DNA of 23,854 nt from Bryobacteraceae bacterium (GCA_030039005.1 JASHQT010000457.1:1-23854); one strand, 5' to 3'. Positions 1 to 7,135 are shown, numbered from the stretch's first letter. Notes: generated by a model not told the origin, from the letters alone. Numbers and translations are program-made.

Positions 1-285
1 TTCATTCGCAGCGATCAGTACAGTTTCGTGAAGAAAGGCGTGCCCGCGCTCGCGTTCAAGTTCGGCTGGATTCCGGGCAGTCCCGAGGAGAAGACTTTCC
101 GTAGTTGGTATAGCACGCGTTATCACGCTGTTTCGGACGACACGAATCAGCCCGTGGATCTGGAAGCCGCGGCGCAATTCAACAGCATCCTGACCGCACT
201 GATCGAACGCGTAGCCGATGCCGAGCAAGCGCCCGAGTGGAAGCCGGACAGCTTTTTCCGGCGATTCACGCCCGTCAGCAGATAA
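1..285 (+). CDS. M28-family metallopeptidase, C-terminal part (partial)
   Basis: The reading frame is open from the first base and ends with TAA at 283-285, so this is the 3' end of a longer gene. The visible 94 residues begin FIRSDQYSFVKKGVPALAF, which fits the RSDxxxFxxxGVPA block of M28 zinc aminopeptidases. About 20 residues later comes STRYHAVSDDTNQP, where the His matches the last zinc ligand of the family (the usual YHxxxDD block). M28 enzymes remove N-terminal residues from peptides and are often exported; export cannot be judged without the N-terminus. The gene converges on prmA and its last 11 bp overlap the 3' end of prmA on the other strand. A start at ATG 28 is only an internal Met. 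Family assignment is fairly secure; substrate is unknown. Confidence 0.72.
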   Translation, partial: FIRSDQYSFVKKGVPALAFKFGWIPGSPEEKTFRSWYSTRYHAVSDDTNQPVDLEAAAQFNSILTALIERVADAEQAPEWKPDSFFRRFTPVSR

Positions 286-1030
286 AACATCGCCACTCCT
301 GCTGGCAAAGCACTTCGCGTGGGCAGAAACCTTCCGGGGGGTCCCACTCGGGAAATCCGGAGAGAATTAGCGTCGATTCCCTCTTGCGGACACGTTCGAG
401 TTCGCCCGTGATGCGCTCGATGGTCGCGGTGTCGATATTGGCGACCACTACATCGGCCGAGCCGGATCGCACCGCGTCGGCCGAGCCTATGAACATCGGC
501 GAGTTCCCGCGCTCGCGCGCGATGCGCACGTTATCGGCGTCGATGTCGCAGCCGATCACAGTACTCGCGCCCATCAGCAGCGCGGCGGCTGAAAGGATAC
601 CCGATCCCGAGCCTACGTCGAGGACCCGCGCGCCCGGCTTCACGTAGCGCTCGATGGCCTGCAAACAAAGCTGAGTCGCCGGATGGCGGCCCGTCCCGCA
701 CGCCATGCCGGGATAGACTTCCAGGCGCAGCCGGCCGGGAGGTGTGGGCGAATCCCGATCCCAGGGAGCCGCCAGATAAAACCGCTCGCCGATCGAAAGC
801 GGCGGCCAGGATTCACGCGTCGCCTGTTCCCAATCGATCGGCGGTTCGTGGCGCAGCTTGGGCGCGCACGCGGAGAAACGTTCCAGGAGCGCTCGCGGCT
901 CATGGTCATCCTCGAAGAATGCTCTTAACGCGCCGTTCTCCTCTGTAATGCCTGTGGTCCCGCACTCCTGAAGGTCCGCGATGAGAAATTCCTCCCTGTC
1001 TCCAGCGGTGTGGAAAAGAAGTGAAAACAA
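275..1030 (-). CDS. prmA: Ribosomal protein L11 methyltransferase
   Basis: This 251-residue SAM-dependent enzyme is predicted to methylate ribosomal protein L11 in the cytoplasm. Residues 111-119 (CGTGRHPAT) match the PrmA block GTGxHxTT. Residues 136-144 (VLDVGSGSG) form the SAM-binding motif I, D162 in CDID is the acidic ribose-binding position, and ANI at 197-199 replaces the catalytic-loop NPP of other methyltransferases, as is usual in PrmA. It is about 40 residues shorter than the E. coli protein, mainly in the N-terminal substrate-recognition domain. The only start before an upstream in-frame TAG is TTG at 1030; the AGAGG preceding it touches the start codon, an unusually short spacing, so the start is uncertain. 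It overlaps the convergent M28 gene by 11 bp and diverges from the ATP-grasp operon. Confidence 0.88.
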   Translation of the reverse strand: MFSLLFHTAGDREEFLIADLQECGTTGITEENGALRAFFEDDHEPRALLERFSACAPKLRHEPPIDWEQATRESWPPLSIGERFYLAAPWDRDSPTPPGRLRLEVYPGMACGTGRHPATQLCLQAIERYVKPGARVLDVGSGSGILSAAALLMGASTVIGCDIDADNVRIARERGNSPMFIGSADAVRSGSADVVVANIDTATIERITGELERVRKRESTLILSGFPEWDPPEGFCPREVLCQQEWRCFIC

Positions 1031-1050
1031 CCTCTAGTTTACGCAATTGT

Positions 1051-1056
1051 GATAAT
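1051..1056 (+). promoter_or_regulatory. Possible -10 element for the ATP-grasp operon
   Basis: The 89-bp space between the divergent prmA and ATP-grasp genes contains GATAAT preceded by TGT, resembling an extended -10 box. No convincing -35 hexamer lies 16-18 bp upstream. A start of transcription near 1063 would leave a leader of about 57 nt. This is pattern matching only. Confidence 0.25.
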
Positions 1057-1119
1057 CTGAATTACCCCCTTCCGCGTCGAAGTAAGGCCATCCAAAGCTA
1101 AACAACCTGGCTACGTTTC

Positions 1120-2589
1120 ATGGCGACCCCTGGATTTGACGAACCGCGTATCGCTTCCGGTCCGTTCGCGAGCTACATCTTAGACACGGCCTTTGACGAA
1201 ATGTTCGACGCCGAGCGCCATCCGCGGCGCCACTACCGGGCGCTGTATGAGCTGCTGCTGGGCTTGCCGGTGGAAGAAATGCGGCGCAAGAAACAGGCCG
1301 CCGACGTCTCGTTCTTGCACCAGGGCATCACCTTCACCGTATACGGCCGCGACGAGGGCACCGAGCGCATCTTCCCGCACGACCTACTGCCGCGCATCAT
1401 CACCAGCGCCGAGTGGCAGACCATCGAGAAAGGCCTGACGCAGCGCATCACCGCGCTCAATTTCTTCCTGCGCGATATCTACAACGAAGGCCGGTGTCTG
1501 GCCGACGGCGTGGTGCCGCGCGAGATGGTCTATAGTTGCAAACATTTTCGCCGGCAGATGCGCGGCGTCACCGTTCCCAAGAACATCTACGTCGCCGTGA
1601 TGGGCACCGATCTGATCCGCATGCCCGACGGCCGTTTTGTGGTGCTCGAAGACAACCTGCGCGTCCCCAGCGGCGTTTCCTACATGCTGACCTCGCGGCA
1701 GGTGATGAAACGCATCTTCCCGGAATTGTTCCGCCACACCGACATCCGGCCGATCGATCATTATCCGGAAGCCCTGCTCACCACGCTGCGCGCGCTCGCG
1801 CCGGAGGGCCGCGGCGAGCCCAATATCGTACTCCTGACGCCGGGCGTCTACAATTCGGCTTATTTCGAGCACACGTATCTGGCGCGACAGATGGGCATCG
1901 AGCTGGTGGAAGGGCGCGACCTGGTGGTGCACGACAACGTCGTCTACATGCGCACCACCGGCGGCCTCAGGCGCGTGGACGTGATCTACCGCCGCGTGGA
2001 TGACGATTTCATCGACCCGCTGGCGTTCCGCTCGGATTCCATTTTGGGTGTGGCGGGACTGTTCAACGCCTATCGCGCGGGCAACGTGACGCTGGCCAAC
2101 GCGCTGGGCACCGGTGTGGCCGACGACAAGGCACTCTACGCCTACGTTCCCAAGCTCATCAAATACTTTCTGGGAGAAGATCCGATCATCGATAACGTTG
2201 AAACGTATTTGATGACAGAGGCCGCGGAGCGCCGCCACGTGCTGGCGCATTTGGACAAATACGTCGTGAAAGCGGTGGGCGAATCGGGCGGCTACGGCAT
2301 GCTGATCGGCCCGCACTCGACGGCCGAACAGCGCGCGGAGTTCCGCGAGCGCATCGAGGCCGATCCGCGTAACTACATCGCGCAGCCCACCATCATGCTG
2401 TCGCGCGCGCCGTGTTTCTTCGACGGCCGCGTGGAGCCGCGCCATGTCGATCTACGCCCGTACATTTTGTGCGGCGATAAAGTCACCATCGTGCCCGGCG
2501 GCTTGACGCGCGTGGCGCTGCGCTCGGGATCGCTGGTAGTGAATTCGTCGCAAGGCGGCGGCAGCAAGGACACCTGGGTGCTGCAATAA
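1120..2589 (+). CDS. Circularly permuted ATP-grasp protein (DUF404/DUF407 type)
   Basis: This 489-residue cytoplasmic protein matches the circularly permuted ATP-grasp type 2 family, formerly DUF404/DUF407. Recognisable blocks are the N-terminal [15 protein letters not shown] (residues 26-40), [11 protein letters not shown], the strongly conserved [20 protein letters not shown], the block [50 protein letters not shown] (a glycine-rich nucleotide-binding loop), and a C-terminal [25 protein letters not shown]-grasp enzymes of this sort are inferred to form carboxylate-amine bonds, but the substrate of this family is not settled. It is the first gene of an operon with the alpha-E protein (1 bp downstream) and the transglutaminase. 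I see no good Shine-Dalgarno sequence before ATG 1120; the start is supported mainly by family alignment at the N-terminus. Confidence 0.9.
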   Translation: MATPGFDEPRIASGPFASYILDTAFDEMFDAERHPRRHYRALYELLLGLPVEEMRRKKQAADVSFLHQGITFTVYGRDEGTERIFPHDLLPRIITSAEWQTIEKGLTQRITALNFFLRDIYNEGRCLADGVVPREMVYSCKHFRRQMRGVTVPKNIYVAVMGTDLIRMPDGRFVVLEDNLRVPSGVSYMLTSRQVMKRIFPELFRHTDIRPIDHYPEALLTTLRALAPEGRGEPNIVLLTPGVYNSAYFEHTYLARQMGIELVEGRDLVVHDNVVYMRTTGGLRRVDVIYRRVDDDFIDPLAFRSDSILGVAGLFNAYRAGNVTLANALGTGVADDKALYAYVPKLIKYFLGEDPIIDNVETYLMTEAAERRHVLAHLDKYVVKAVGESGGYGMLIGPHSTAEQRAEFRERIEADPRNYIAQPTIMLSRAPCFFDGRVEPRHVDLRPYILCGDKVTIVPGGLTRVALRSGSLVVNSSQGGGSKDTWVLQ

Positions 2590-2590
2590 G

Positions 2591-3529
2591 ATGTTATCCC
2601 GCGTTGCCGACAACCTCTACTGGATGAGCCGCTATCTGGAGCGCGCCGAGCACACCGCTCGCGTGCTGGGCGTCCAGCTCAATCTCATGTTGGAGCAGGA
2701 TCCGCGCTCTTCGGACCGCCGCTGGCTGCGCGTACTCGCAAGCCTGGGGCATCCGGGGAGCGTCACTGAGAACAGCGATCCGTTCACCCGTGCGCAGACC
2801 TATGCGTTGCGCAACATCACCGGGGGCATCGCCTCGGCGCGTGAAAATGCGCGGCAGGTGCGCGAGCAGATCAGCTCGGAAATGTGGGAGCACATGAATC
2901 GCCTGTATCACGAGGTGCGGCGCATGGAAGCGGCGGGATTGTGGCAATCGCAGCCGCTCGATTTCCTCACCGTGATTCTCGAAAGTTCGCATCTGGTGCA
3001 GGGCGTGACGGATTCCACGATGAATCACGGCGAGGGTTGGCAATTTATCCAGGTGGGCCGCTTCATCGAGCGCGCCGCCGCCACGGCGCGGCTGCTGGAT
3101 GTTTATTTCCGGGAATATCCGGCTGGTCAGGCCATGGATTCGGCCGAGCACATGGAATGGATCGGGCTGCTCAGAAGCTGCACGGCGTTTGAAGCCTATT
3201 GCAAGGTCTATACCGCCGATTTGCGGCCCGAACGCGTGGCCGAGTTTCTGCTGCTCAACGGCGAGTTCCCGCACTCGGTACGTTTCGCGGCCGACCACTT
3301 ACAGCGCTCGCTCGAAGCCATCAACCAGGCTGCGGCCAGCAAGCGCTCGCCGCGCGTAGCCAAGATCGCCGGGCGCCTGAGCGCGGGCCTGATGTTCACG
3401 CCGCTCGAGGAAGTGGTCGCCAGCCTGGCCGAGTTTTTCGCCGACATTGAGCGGCAATGCTCACGCATCCACACCGCGCTGTATGAGGTCTACATCACGT
3501 ATCCAGTGGAGGCCGCGCTCGAAGCCTGA
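2591..3529 (+). CDS. Alpha-E domain protein (DUF403)
   Basis: The 312-residue product starts MLSRVADNLYWMSRYLERAEHTAR, the hallmark N-terminus of the alpha-E (DUF403) family, an all-helical domain. Other family blocks are WQFIQVGRFIERAAATARLLD in the middle and EWIGLLRSCTAFEAYCKVY further on. The function is not established. Its constant pairing with circularly permuted ATP-grasp proteins and transglutaminase-like proteases led to the proposal that it is part of a peptide-forming or peptide-modifying system. Here it starts 1 bp after the ATP-grasp stop codon, so translational coupling is likely, and the transglutaminase gene follows after 27 bp. The start ATG has no separate Shine-Dalgarno sequence, which fits coupling. 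Confidence 0.9.
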   Translation: MLSRVADNLYWMSRYLERAEHTARVLGVQLNLMLEQDPRSSDRRWLRVLASLGHPGSVTENSDPFTRAQTYALRNITGGIASARENARQVREQISSEMWEHMNRLYHEVRRMEAAGLWQSQPLDFLTVILESSHLVQGVTDSTMNHGEGWQFIQVGRFIERAAATARLLDVYFREYPAGQAMDSAEHMEWIGLLRSCTAFEAYCKVYTADLRPERVAEFLLLNGEFPHSVRFAADHLQRSLEAINQAAASKRSPRVAKIAGRLSAGLMFTPLEEVVASLAEFFADIERQCSRIHTALYEVYITYPVEAALEA

Positions 3530-3556
3530 GGGCGCACGCGCCATGCATTAGGCCCT

Positions 3557-4534
3557 ATGTATTACAGCATCCGCCACCTCACTAAGTTCCGCTACAGCGC
3601 GCACGTCAGCGAAAGCCTGATGGAGACGCGCATGCAGCCGCGCTCGGACGGTCCCCAGCGCTGTCTCTCGTTTCAACTTGTCGTGCAACCTAAGGCGCGC
3701 GTCCAGTCTTATCGGGATTACCTGGGCAACATGGTGCATCACTTCGACGTTCCGGGGCGGCACAAGCAGCTTTCCATCGTCGCCGACGCCCTGGTGGACG
3801 TGCAATCGGCGCCGGCGTTGCCCGAGTCCCTCGGTGAGACCGCGTGGGACGAGCTGGAGGAAATGATCGCGCAGGGCGACTACATCGAGATGCTGATGCC
3901 CAGCCAGTTCGGCCAATCGACGGAGCTGCTCGAACAATTCGCCCAGGAAGTAGATATAGAGTCGCGGGAAAAGGCGCGCCGCCGCGATCCTTTGAAGATG
4001 GTGCTGGAGTTGAGCGCGCTGCTTTACTCCTATATCGCTTACGTCCCTAAAAGCACGCACGTCGATTCGCCCATCGACCATGCGCTCGAGAGCCGGCAGG
4101 GCGTCTGCCAGGACTTCGCCCATATCATGATCGCCCTCACGCGCCGCATCGGAATTCCCTGCCGCTACGTCTCCGGGTACCTGTTCCACAAAGCGGGTGA
4201 CAAAACGCGCTCGGCCGAAGGCGCCACCCACGCCTGGGTGGAGACGCTACTGCCGGGCCTGGGATGGGTAGGATTCGATCCTACCAATAACGTGGTCGCC
4301 GGCGACCGGCACGTCCGTACGGCTGTGGGCCGCGATTACGCCGACGTTCCGCCTACCAAGGGTATTTTTAAGGGGTCCGCCGAGAGTCAACTGCTCGTAT
4401 CGGTACACGTAGCGCCTTCCGACGCACCGCCGCTCGAGCCGGAACTGGGGGTCGAAGACTGGTCGCTTGCCTTGCGCGAAGAGGGGTCGGAGTCCGACCT
4501 GGCTGCGCATCAACAGCAACAACAGCAGCAGTAA
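3557..4534 (+). CDS. Transglutaminase-like cysteine protease
   Basis: This 325-residue protein has the bacterial transglutaminase-like N-terminal domain (about residues 1-85, starting MYYSIRHLTKFRYS) followed by the transglutaminase core. The catalytic triad can be read as C184 in GVCQDFAH, H225 in THAWVE and D241 in GFDPTNN. No signal peptide is visible, so it probably acts in the cytoplasm as a peptidase or amide-transfer enzyme. It is the third gene of the ATP-grasp/alpha-E operon. The ATG at 3557 has an AGG five bases upstream. The C-terminus ends in an unusual run of seven glutamines encoded by CAA/CAG codons, which looks like a recent repeat expansion. The gene converges on the TIG-like gene with a 6-bp gap. 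Confidence 0.9.
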   Translation: MYYSIRHLTKFRYSAHVSESLMETRMQPRSDGPQRCLSFQLVVQPKARVQSYRDYLGNMVHHFDVPGRHKQLSIVADALVDVQSAPALPESLGETAWDELEEMIAQGDYIEMLMPSQFGQSTELLEQFAQEVDIESREKARRRDPLKMVLELSALLYSYIAYVPKSTHVDSPIDHALESRQGVCQDFAHIMIALTRRIGIPCRYVSGYLFHKAGDKTRSAEGATHAWVETLLPGLGWVGFDPTNNVVAGDRHVRTAVGRDYADVPPTKGIFKGSAESQLLVSVHVAPSDAPPLEPELGVEDWSLALREEGSESDLAAHQQQQQQQ

Positions 4535-4540
4535 ATTTGG

Positions 4541-4939
4541 CTATTGCTTCGTTCCGCCGTCGGGAGGACGTGCCGCGGCGTTGGCTTGCAGCGTCTGATG
4601 GGGATCTTCTATGGTGACGTACACCGGCTGCTCCAGGATATCCGGGTCGTTGCCGGTGGTTTTCACCACCAGTTGCAAGCGTCCGGGTTTGGCGAAGGGC
4701 GGAATGCGGATCTCGATGGAGTGGTCGGTCTGATTCAGGACTTTGACTTTCATGTCGAAGGTGTGATCGCTCAGGTAGACCTCGTCCACTTTGGTCTTAT
4801 CGAGAAATCTTCCCTGGATCTGTATGACCGATCCAATCTTGCCGCTGTCCGGCACCGCCTGATGCATTTCGGGGACTTGAGCCATGAGCACAGCCGCTCC
4901 GGGAAAGCAGAACAACGAGAGAAGAAGCACAGGTCGCAT
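4541..4939 (-). CDS. Small secreted IPT/TIG-like beta-sandwich protein
   Basis: The 132-residue product begins MRPVLLLSLFCFPGAAVLMAQ, a short basic end plus hydrophobic stretch that looks like a cleavable signal peptide with cleavage near AQ-VP. The mature part holds one Ig-like domain of the IPT/TIG kind: PDSGKIGSVIQIQGRFLD is the typical 'G..G..v.I.G.nf' opening, and IRIPPFAKPGRLQLVVKT is the typical 'vPpgap.G...v.V' closing strand. Such domains bind or scaffold other proteins or sugars outside the cell; no partner is evident. A GGAG sits eight bases before ATG 4939. It lies downstream of the response regulator on the same strand but across a 190-bp gap with a GC-rich hairpin and its own promoter-like sequence, so separate transcription is likely. 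Confidence 0.62.
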   Translation of the reverse strand: MRPVLLLSLFCFPGAAVLMAQVPEMHQAVPDSGKIGSVIQIQGRFLDKTKVDEVYLSDHTFDMKVKVLNQTDHSIEIRIPPFAKPGRLQLVVKTTGNDPDILEQPVYVTIEDPHQTLQANAAARPPDGGTKQ

Positions 4940-4977
4940 AGGGTCCGCTCCGTACCAAGGACTTTATTCCCATACCG

Positions 4978-5006
4978 AATAGACCGCAATGAACAGAAAG
5001 TACCAA
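4978..5006 (-). promoter_or_regulatory. Candidate sigma-70 promoter for the TIG-like gene
   Basis: Read on the minus strand, TTGGTA (5006-5001) and TCTATT (4983-4978) are separated by 17 bp; each matches four of six consensus positions. Transcription would begin near 4971, about 30 nt before the ATG at 4939. Confidence 0.3.
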
Positions 5007-5038
5007 ATAAACTGGGAAGGACTCTGAGGCGGGGATGG

Positions 5039-5133
5039 TAGGAGGAGCTAGGGGAATTTGGGGGCGGGCCGGTGACCCAGCCCGCCGGAGGAGGTTCACT
5101 TCACTCGCGCAGAAGCAGAATAGGAGGAACTAG
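5039..5133. repeat. 13-bp direct repeat flanking the hairpin
   Basis: TAGGAGGAGCTAG at 5039-5051 and TAGGAGGAACTAG at 5121-5133 differ at one base and lie 82 bp apart. The right copy overlaps the stop codon of the response regulator. The hairpin at 5063-5086 lies between them. Confidence 0.6.
5063..5086 (-). terminator. GC-rich hairpin downstream of the response regulator
   Basis: Arms 5063-5069 and 5080-5086 are perfectly complementary (GGCGGGC/GCCCGCC), and a GGT/ACC pair can extend the stem inside the loop. It lies 44 bp after the stop codon of the response regulator. On the minus strand it is followed by CCCAAATT rather than a U-run, so it is at best a weak or factor-assisted terminator. 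Confidence 0.4.
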
Positions 5134-5801
5134 CGTTCGGCCGTGAGGTGCAGGCCTTTGTGGATGGCGTAGAGCGCCAGCTCCAAGCGATCCGACACAC
5201 CGAGCTTGTCGAAGATGTTGTGCAGGTGGTTCTTGACGGTCTGCTCGCTGATGAACATCTTCTCGGCCATTTCTTTGTTCTTATAACCCTGGGCGACCAA
5301 CTGCACGATTTCCCGCTCGCGTTGGCTCAAGGGGGAGCGCTCGCGCGTCTTGCCCTGGCCGCCGGAAGCGGCGATCTCCCCGGGTGCGGCGAACTGCCGC
5401 ATCACGGCCGCAGTGGTGTGCGAATCGAGCCAGATCTCGCCGCCATGCACTTTGCGGATGCTTTTGACGATCAGTTCGGGAGCGGTTTGCTTCAGCACGA
5501 TGCCCGAGCATCCCAGCTTCATGGCCTGGACGAATTCGTTTTTGTCCTCCGAAGCCGTGAGCACGATGACGCGCGTGCGCTTGTTGGTCTGCTGCAAGGC
5601 CTGCAGGGCGGAGAGCCCGTCGAGATTGGGCATGCGCAGATCGAGCAGCAGCACATCGGGGTCGAGCTCCTGCACCTTGTCGAGCACCTCGCAGCCGTCG
5701 GAGGCTTCGCCCACGATCTGGAAGTCTTCCTCCAGGCTGAGCAGTTTCTTGAGGCCGTCGCGAACAATGGGATGGTCGTCGGCGATGAGGATGCGAATCA
5801 T
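5130..5801 (-). CDS. NarL/FixJ-type response regulator (REC-LuxR HTH)
   Basis: The protein starts MIRILIADDHP and is 223 residues long from the chosen start. The receiver domain has the acidic pair D8/D9, the phosphoacceptor D54 in LLLDLRMPNLDG, the switch T82 in VIVLTAS and K104 in VLKQT. The C-terminal LuxR-type helix-turn-helix spans about residues 158-216 (LSQREREIVQLVAQGYKNKEMA and following). It is a DNA-binding output regulator that needs a partner histidine kinase; none is in the window. The ATG at 5801 is preceded by AAGGAAGG with ideal spacing. The frame is also open to ATG 5918 (262 residues), but the extra 39 residues are low-complexity and unlike the family. Position upstream of the flagellar operon hints at, but does not prove, a role in motility. 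Confidence 0.9.
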   Translation of the reverse strand: MIRILIADDHPIVRDGLKKLLSLEEDFQIVGEASDGCEVLDKVQELDPDVLLLDLRMPNLDGLSALQALQQTNKRTRVIVLTASEDKNEFVQAMKLGCSGIVLKQTAPELIVKSIRKVHGGEIWLDSHTTAAVMRQFAAPGEIAASGGQGKTRERSPLSQREREIVQLVAQGYKNKEMAEKMFISEQTVKNHLHNIFDKLGVSDRLELALYAIHKGLHLTAER

Positions 5802-5803
5802 GC

Positions 5804-5811
5804 CCTTCCTT
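5804..5811 (-). promoter_or_regulatory. Ribosome binding site fixing the response-regulator start
   Basis: AAGGAAGG on the minus strand lies just upstream of ATG 5801, within normal spacing. It favours this start over the in-frame ATG at 5918. Confidence 0.6.
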
Positions 5812-5859
5812 GGTTCGGCGGCCGTTTGCCGCAGCGGTTCGGCGGCCGGTTGCCGCAGC
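5812..5859. repeat. Tandem 24-bp repeat abutting the ribosome binding site
   Basis: Two adjacent 24-bp units, 5812-5835 and 5836-5859, differ at one base. The array touches the Shine-Dalgarno sequence of the response regulator. Read in frame with the long-start version it would encode LRQxAAEP twice. Confidence 0.85.
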
Positions 5860-6059
5860 CCCTGGTCTTCCAATGTGGTGAAGGTGTCGTTCATAAATAG
5901 TGTATCGACCATCCGCATTCAGATTCTACAGAGGTACTGGTACGGAATCAATCTCAGGTAACGCTTACAGTGAAGACGAGAAACCACTTAGGTCAGCACT
6001 GGGAATTACCCTAGGCTCGCAAGTTGAACCCCTCCTAACCAGTACTCCGATTAGTACCA

Positions 6060-6089
6060 TTTCTATCTCCCCGACAGCGCCTCTGTCAA
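6060..6089 (-). promoter_or_regulatory. Candidate sigma-70 promoter for the response regulator
   Basis: On the minus strand a perfect TTGACA (6089-6084) is followed after 18 bp by TAGAAA (6065-6060), which matches four of six -10 positions. Transcription would start near 6053, giving a leader of about 250 nt to the ATG at 5801, long enough to carry regulation. The start lies inside AGTACT-N6-AGTACC at 6041-6058. Confidence 0.35.
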
Positions 6090-6264
6090 GCGAAAAAGAC
6101 TTCCGCTAGTCAAGCCAAAAGATTGGCCGCAAAGAGGGGGCCAGCCAGCGGCCCAGTCCGAGTGCTAACTGCGCGGCCCTGACAGGATTATGACGGCGCC
6201 CGGTTTTAGGCGACAACAAAGCTGCCGCACAGGCGCGCCAGGCGGGAAGACCCGCTGATTCACT

Positions 6265-6320
6265 AAGCGAATCGGCACAGTTTGGCAAGCGAATCGGCCA
6301 GCCTGACAGGCTAATCGGCA
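6265..6320. repeat. Three helically phased AATCGGC repeats
   Basis: AAGCGAATCGGC occurs at 6265-6276 and again at 6287-6298, and a shorter copy, CTAATCGGCA, at 6311-6320. The AATCGG cores start at 6270, 6292 and 6313, so they are 22 and 21 bp apart, two helical turns. This spacing is typical of cooperative regulator binding on one face of DNA, but no regulator is identified. Confidence 0.6.
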
Positions 6321-6334
6321 AACTGGATGGGTTC

Positions 6335-6350
6335 TGGAGGGAGATTTGCA
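6335..6350 (+). promoter_or_regulatory. Sigma-54-like -24/-12 match before flgB
   Basis: TGGAGGGAGATTTGCA matches TGGCACG-N4-TTGCW at TGG, at G in position 7 and at the whole TTGCA, with the correct 12-bp GG to GC spacing. Many flagellar operons use sigma-54, but the CAC of the -24 box is absent. A start of transcription about 12 bp downstream would fall at the GTG start of flgB, leaving almost no leader, which weakens the call. Confidence 0.3.
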
Positions 6351-6362
6351 GGCGAGCGACGG

Positions 6363-6704
6363 GTGATCGATGGCATTACGAACCAGCTTGAGCGCTACAT
6401 GGATTTGCTCAGTGCGCGGCAGAAGCTGGTGGCTTCCAATATCGCCAACATCGACACACCGGGATACAAGACCAAGGACATTGACTTCCAGTTCGAATTT
6501 CTGAATGCCGGCGCCTCCGGAGAGGGCCCCCACGTCCTGGACGCACCGGGCCTGGTGACGAAAAGCGACGGTAACAACGTCAGTCTGGACCGCGAAGCCC
6601 GGCTGCTGGCCGAGAACGCGCTGAGATTCAGCGTGGCTTCCAGCCTGATGAAGAGCGAGCTCAAGTCGGTGGAATCGGCGATCAAGGAAGGACAATCCGG
6701 ATGA
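6363..6704 (+). CDS. flgB: Flagellar basal-body rod protein FlgB
   Basis: FlgB forms the innermost ring of the proximal flagellar rod and is exported through the flagellar type III system. The chosen product is 113 residues starting at GTG 6363 (read as MIDGITNQLERYMDLLSARQKL). The hallmark is VASNIANIDTPGYKTKDIDF, the Flg_bb_rod block shared by rod and hook proteins. The C-terminal helix (LRFSVASSLMKSELKSVESAI) is the expected partner of the N-terminal helix in rod packing. ATG 6327 in frame would add 12 residues (GSGGRFAGERR-like) not typical of the family. It is short for FlgB, with a reduced middle region. Its stop overlaps the flgC start by four bases (ATGA), so the two are coupled. Confidence 0.88.
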   Translation: MIDGITNQLERYMDLLSARQKLVASNIANIDTPGYKTKDIDFQFEFLNAGASGEGPHVLDAPGLVTKSDGNNVSLDREARLLAENALRFSVASSLMKSELKSVESAIKEGQSG

Positions 6705-7135
6705 GCCTATTTTCCGTGCTTTCGGTGAGCGCCTCGGGAATGGCGGCGCAGCGCCAGCGGGCTGAGGTCATTGTGCAGAACCTGGCCAATTCCGAGACCA
6801 CCCGCACGCCCGAGGGAGGGCCGTACCGCCGCCAGGACGTGGTATTTCAAAGCGTTCCCGAGACCTCGCCCTTCTCGTCGGTGTTCCAGACCCAGATGAA
6901 CGAGGGGGCGAGCGGCGTCCAAGCGACCGTGGTCCAGGATCCGACGGAAGGAGAAAAGCACTATCAGCCCGGACATCCCGATGCGGATCAGGACGGCTAT
7001 GTCACCTATCCCAACGTAAACCCGGCCGAAGATATGGTGGATCTGCTCGGTGCGCAGCGCGGCTTTGAAGGGAATGTATCCGCCATGAGCGCCATCAAGG
7101 ACATGATCCAGCGTTCCATTGATCTGTTGAAGTGA
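6701..7135 (+). CDS. flgC: Flagellar basal-body rod protein FlgC
   Basis: FlgC is another proximal rod subunit. The 144-residue product starts MSLFSVLSVSASGMAAQRQRAEVIVQNLANSETTRTPEGGPYRRQDVVF, the N-terminal rod-protein block with the FlgC-specific GGPYRR. The C-terminal block GYVTYPNVNPAEDMVDLLGAQRGFEGNVSAMSAIKDMIQRSIDLL is also diagnostic: VxYPNVNPxxEMvdmixAsRaYeaNv. Length is normal for the family (about 135-150). It overlaps flgB by four bases. The last seven codons are part of a 20-bp tandem duplication running past the stop codon (7121-7160). Confidence 0.95.
   Translation: MSLFSVLSVSASGMAAQRQRAEVIVQNLANSETTRTPEGGPYRRQDVVFQSVPETSPFSSVFQTQMNEGASGVQATVVQDPTEGEKHYQPGHPDADQDGYVTYPNVNPAEDMVDLLGAQRGFEGNVSAMSAIKDMIQRSIDLLK

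Larger units (their letters stand above)
5919..6362. other. 444-bp non-coding region between the response regulator and flgB
   Basis: No convincing gene lies here; the short frames lack ribosome binding sites and family features. It holds the minus-strand promoter candidate (6060-6089), an imperfect direct repeat beginning TCAAGC at 6085 and 6110, the phased AATCGG repeats (6265-6320), a short palindrome AGCCTGACAGGCT at 6300-6312, and a sigma-54-like match at 6335-6350. It probably carries the control region for the divergent regulator and flagellar operon. Confidence 0.6.

Noticed and set aside
1384..2445. A 353-codon minus-strand open frame opposite the ATP-grasp gene
   Set aside because: Low-complexity His/Arg/Val-rich translation lying wholly inside a well-conserved gene.
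5802..5918. 39-residue N-terminal extension of the response regulator
   Set aside because: It is repetitive, not part of the REC family, and a much better ribosome binding site precedes ATG 5801; kept only as an alternative start.
6106..6321. 71-codon minus-strand frame in the region before flgB
   Set aside because: No ribosome binding site, no recognisable features, and it covers the phased repeats and other regulatory-looking sequence.
6335..6343. GGAGGGAGA as the flgB ribosome binding site
   Set aside because: It lies about 20 bases before GTG 6363 and downstream of ATG 6327, so it serves neither start.
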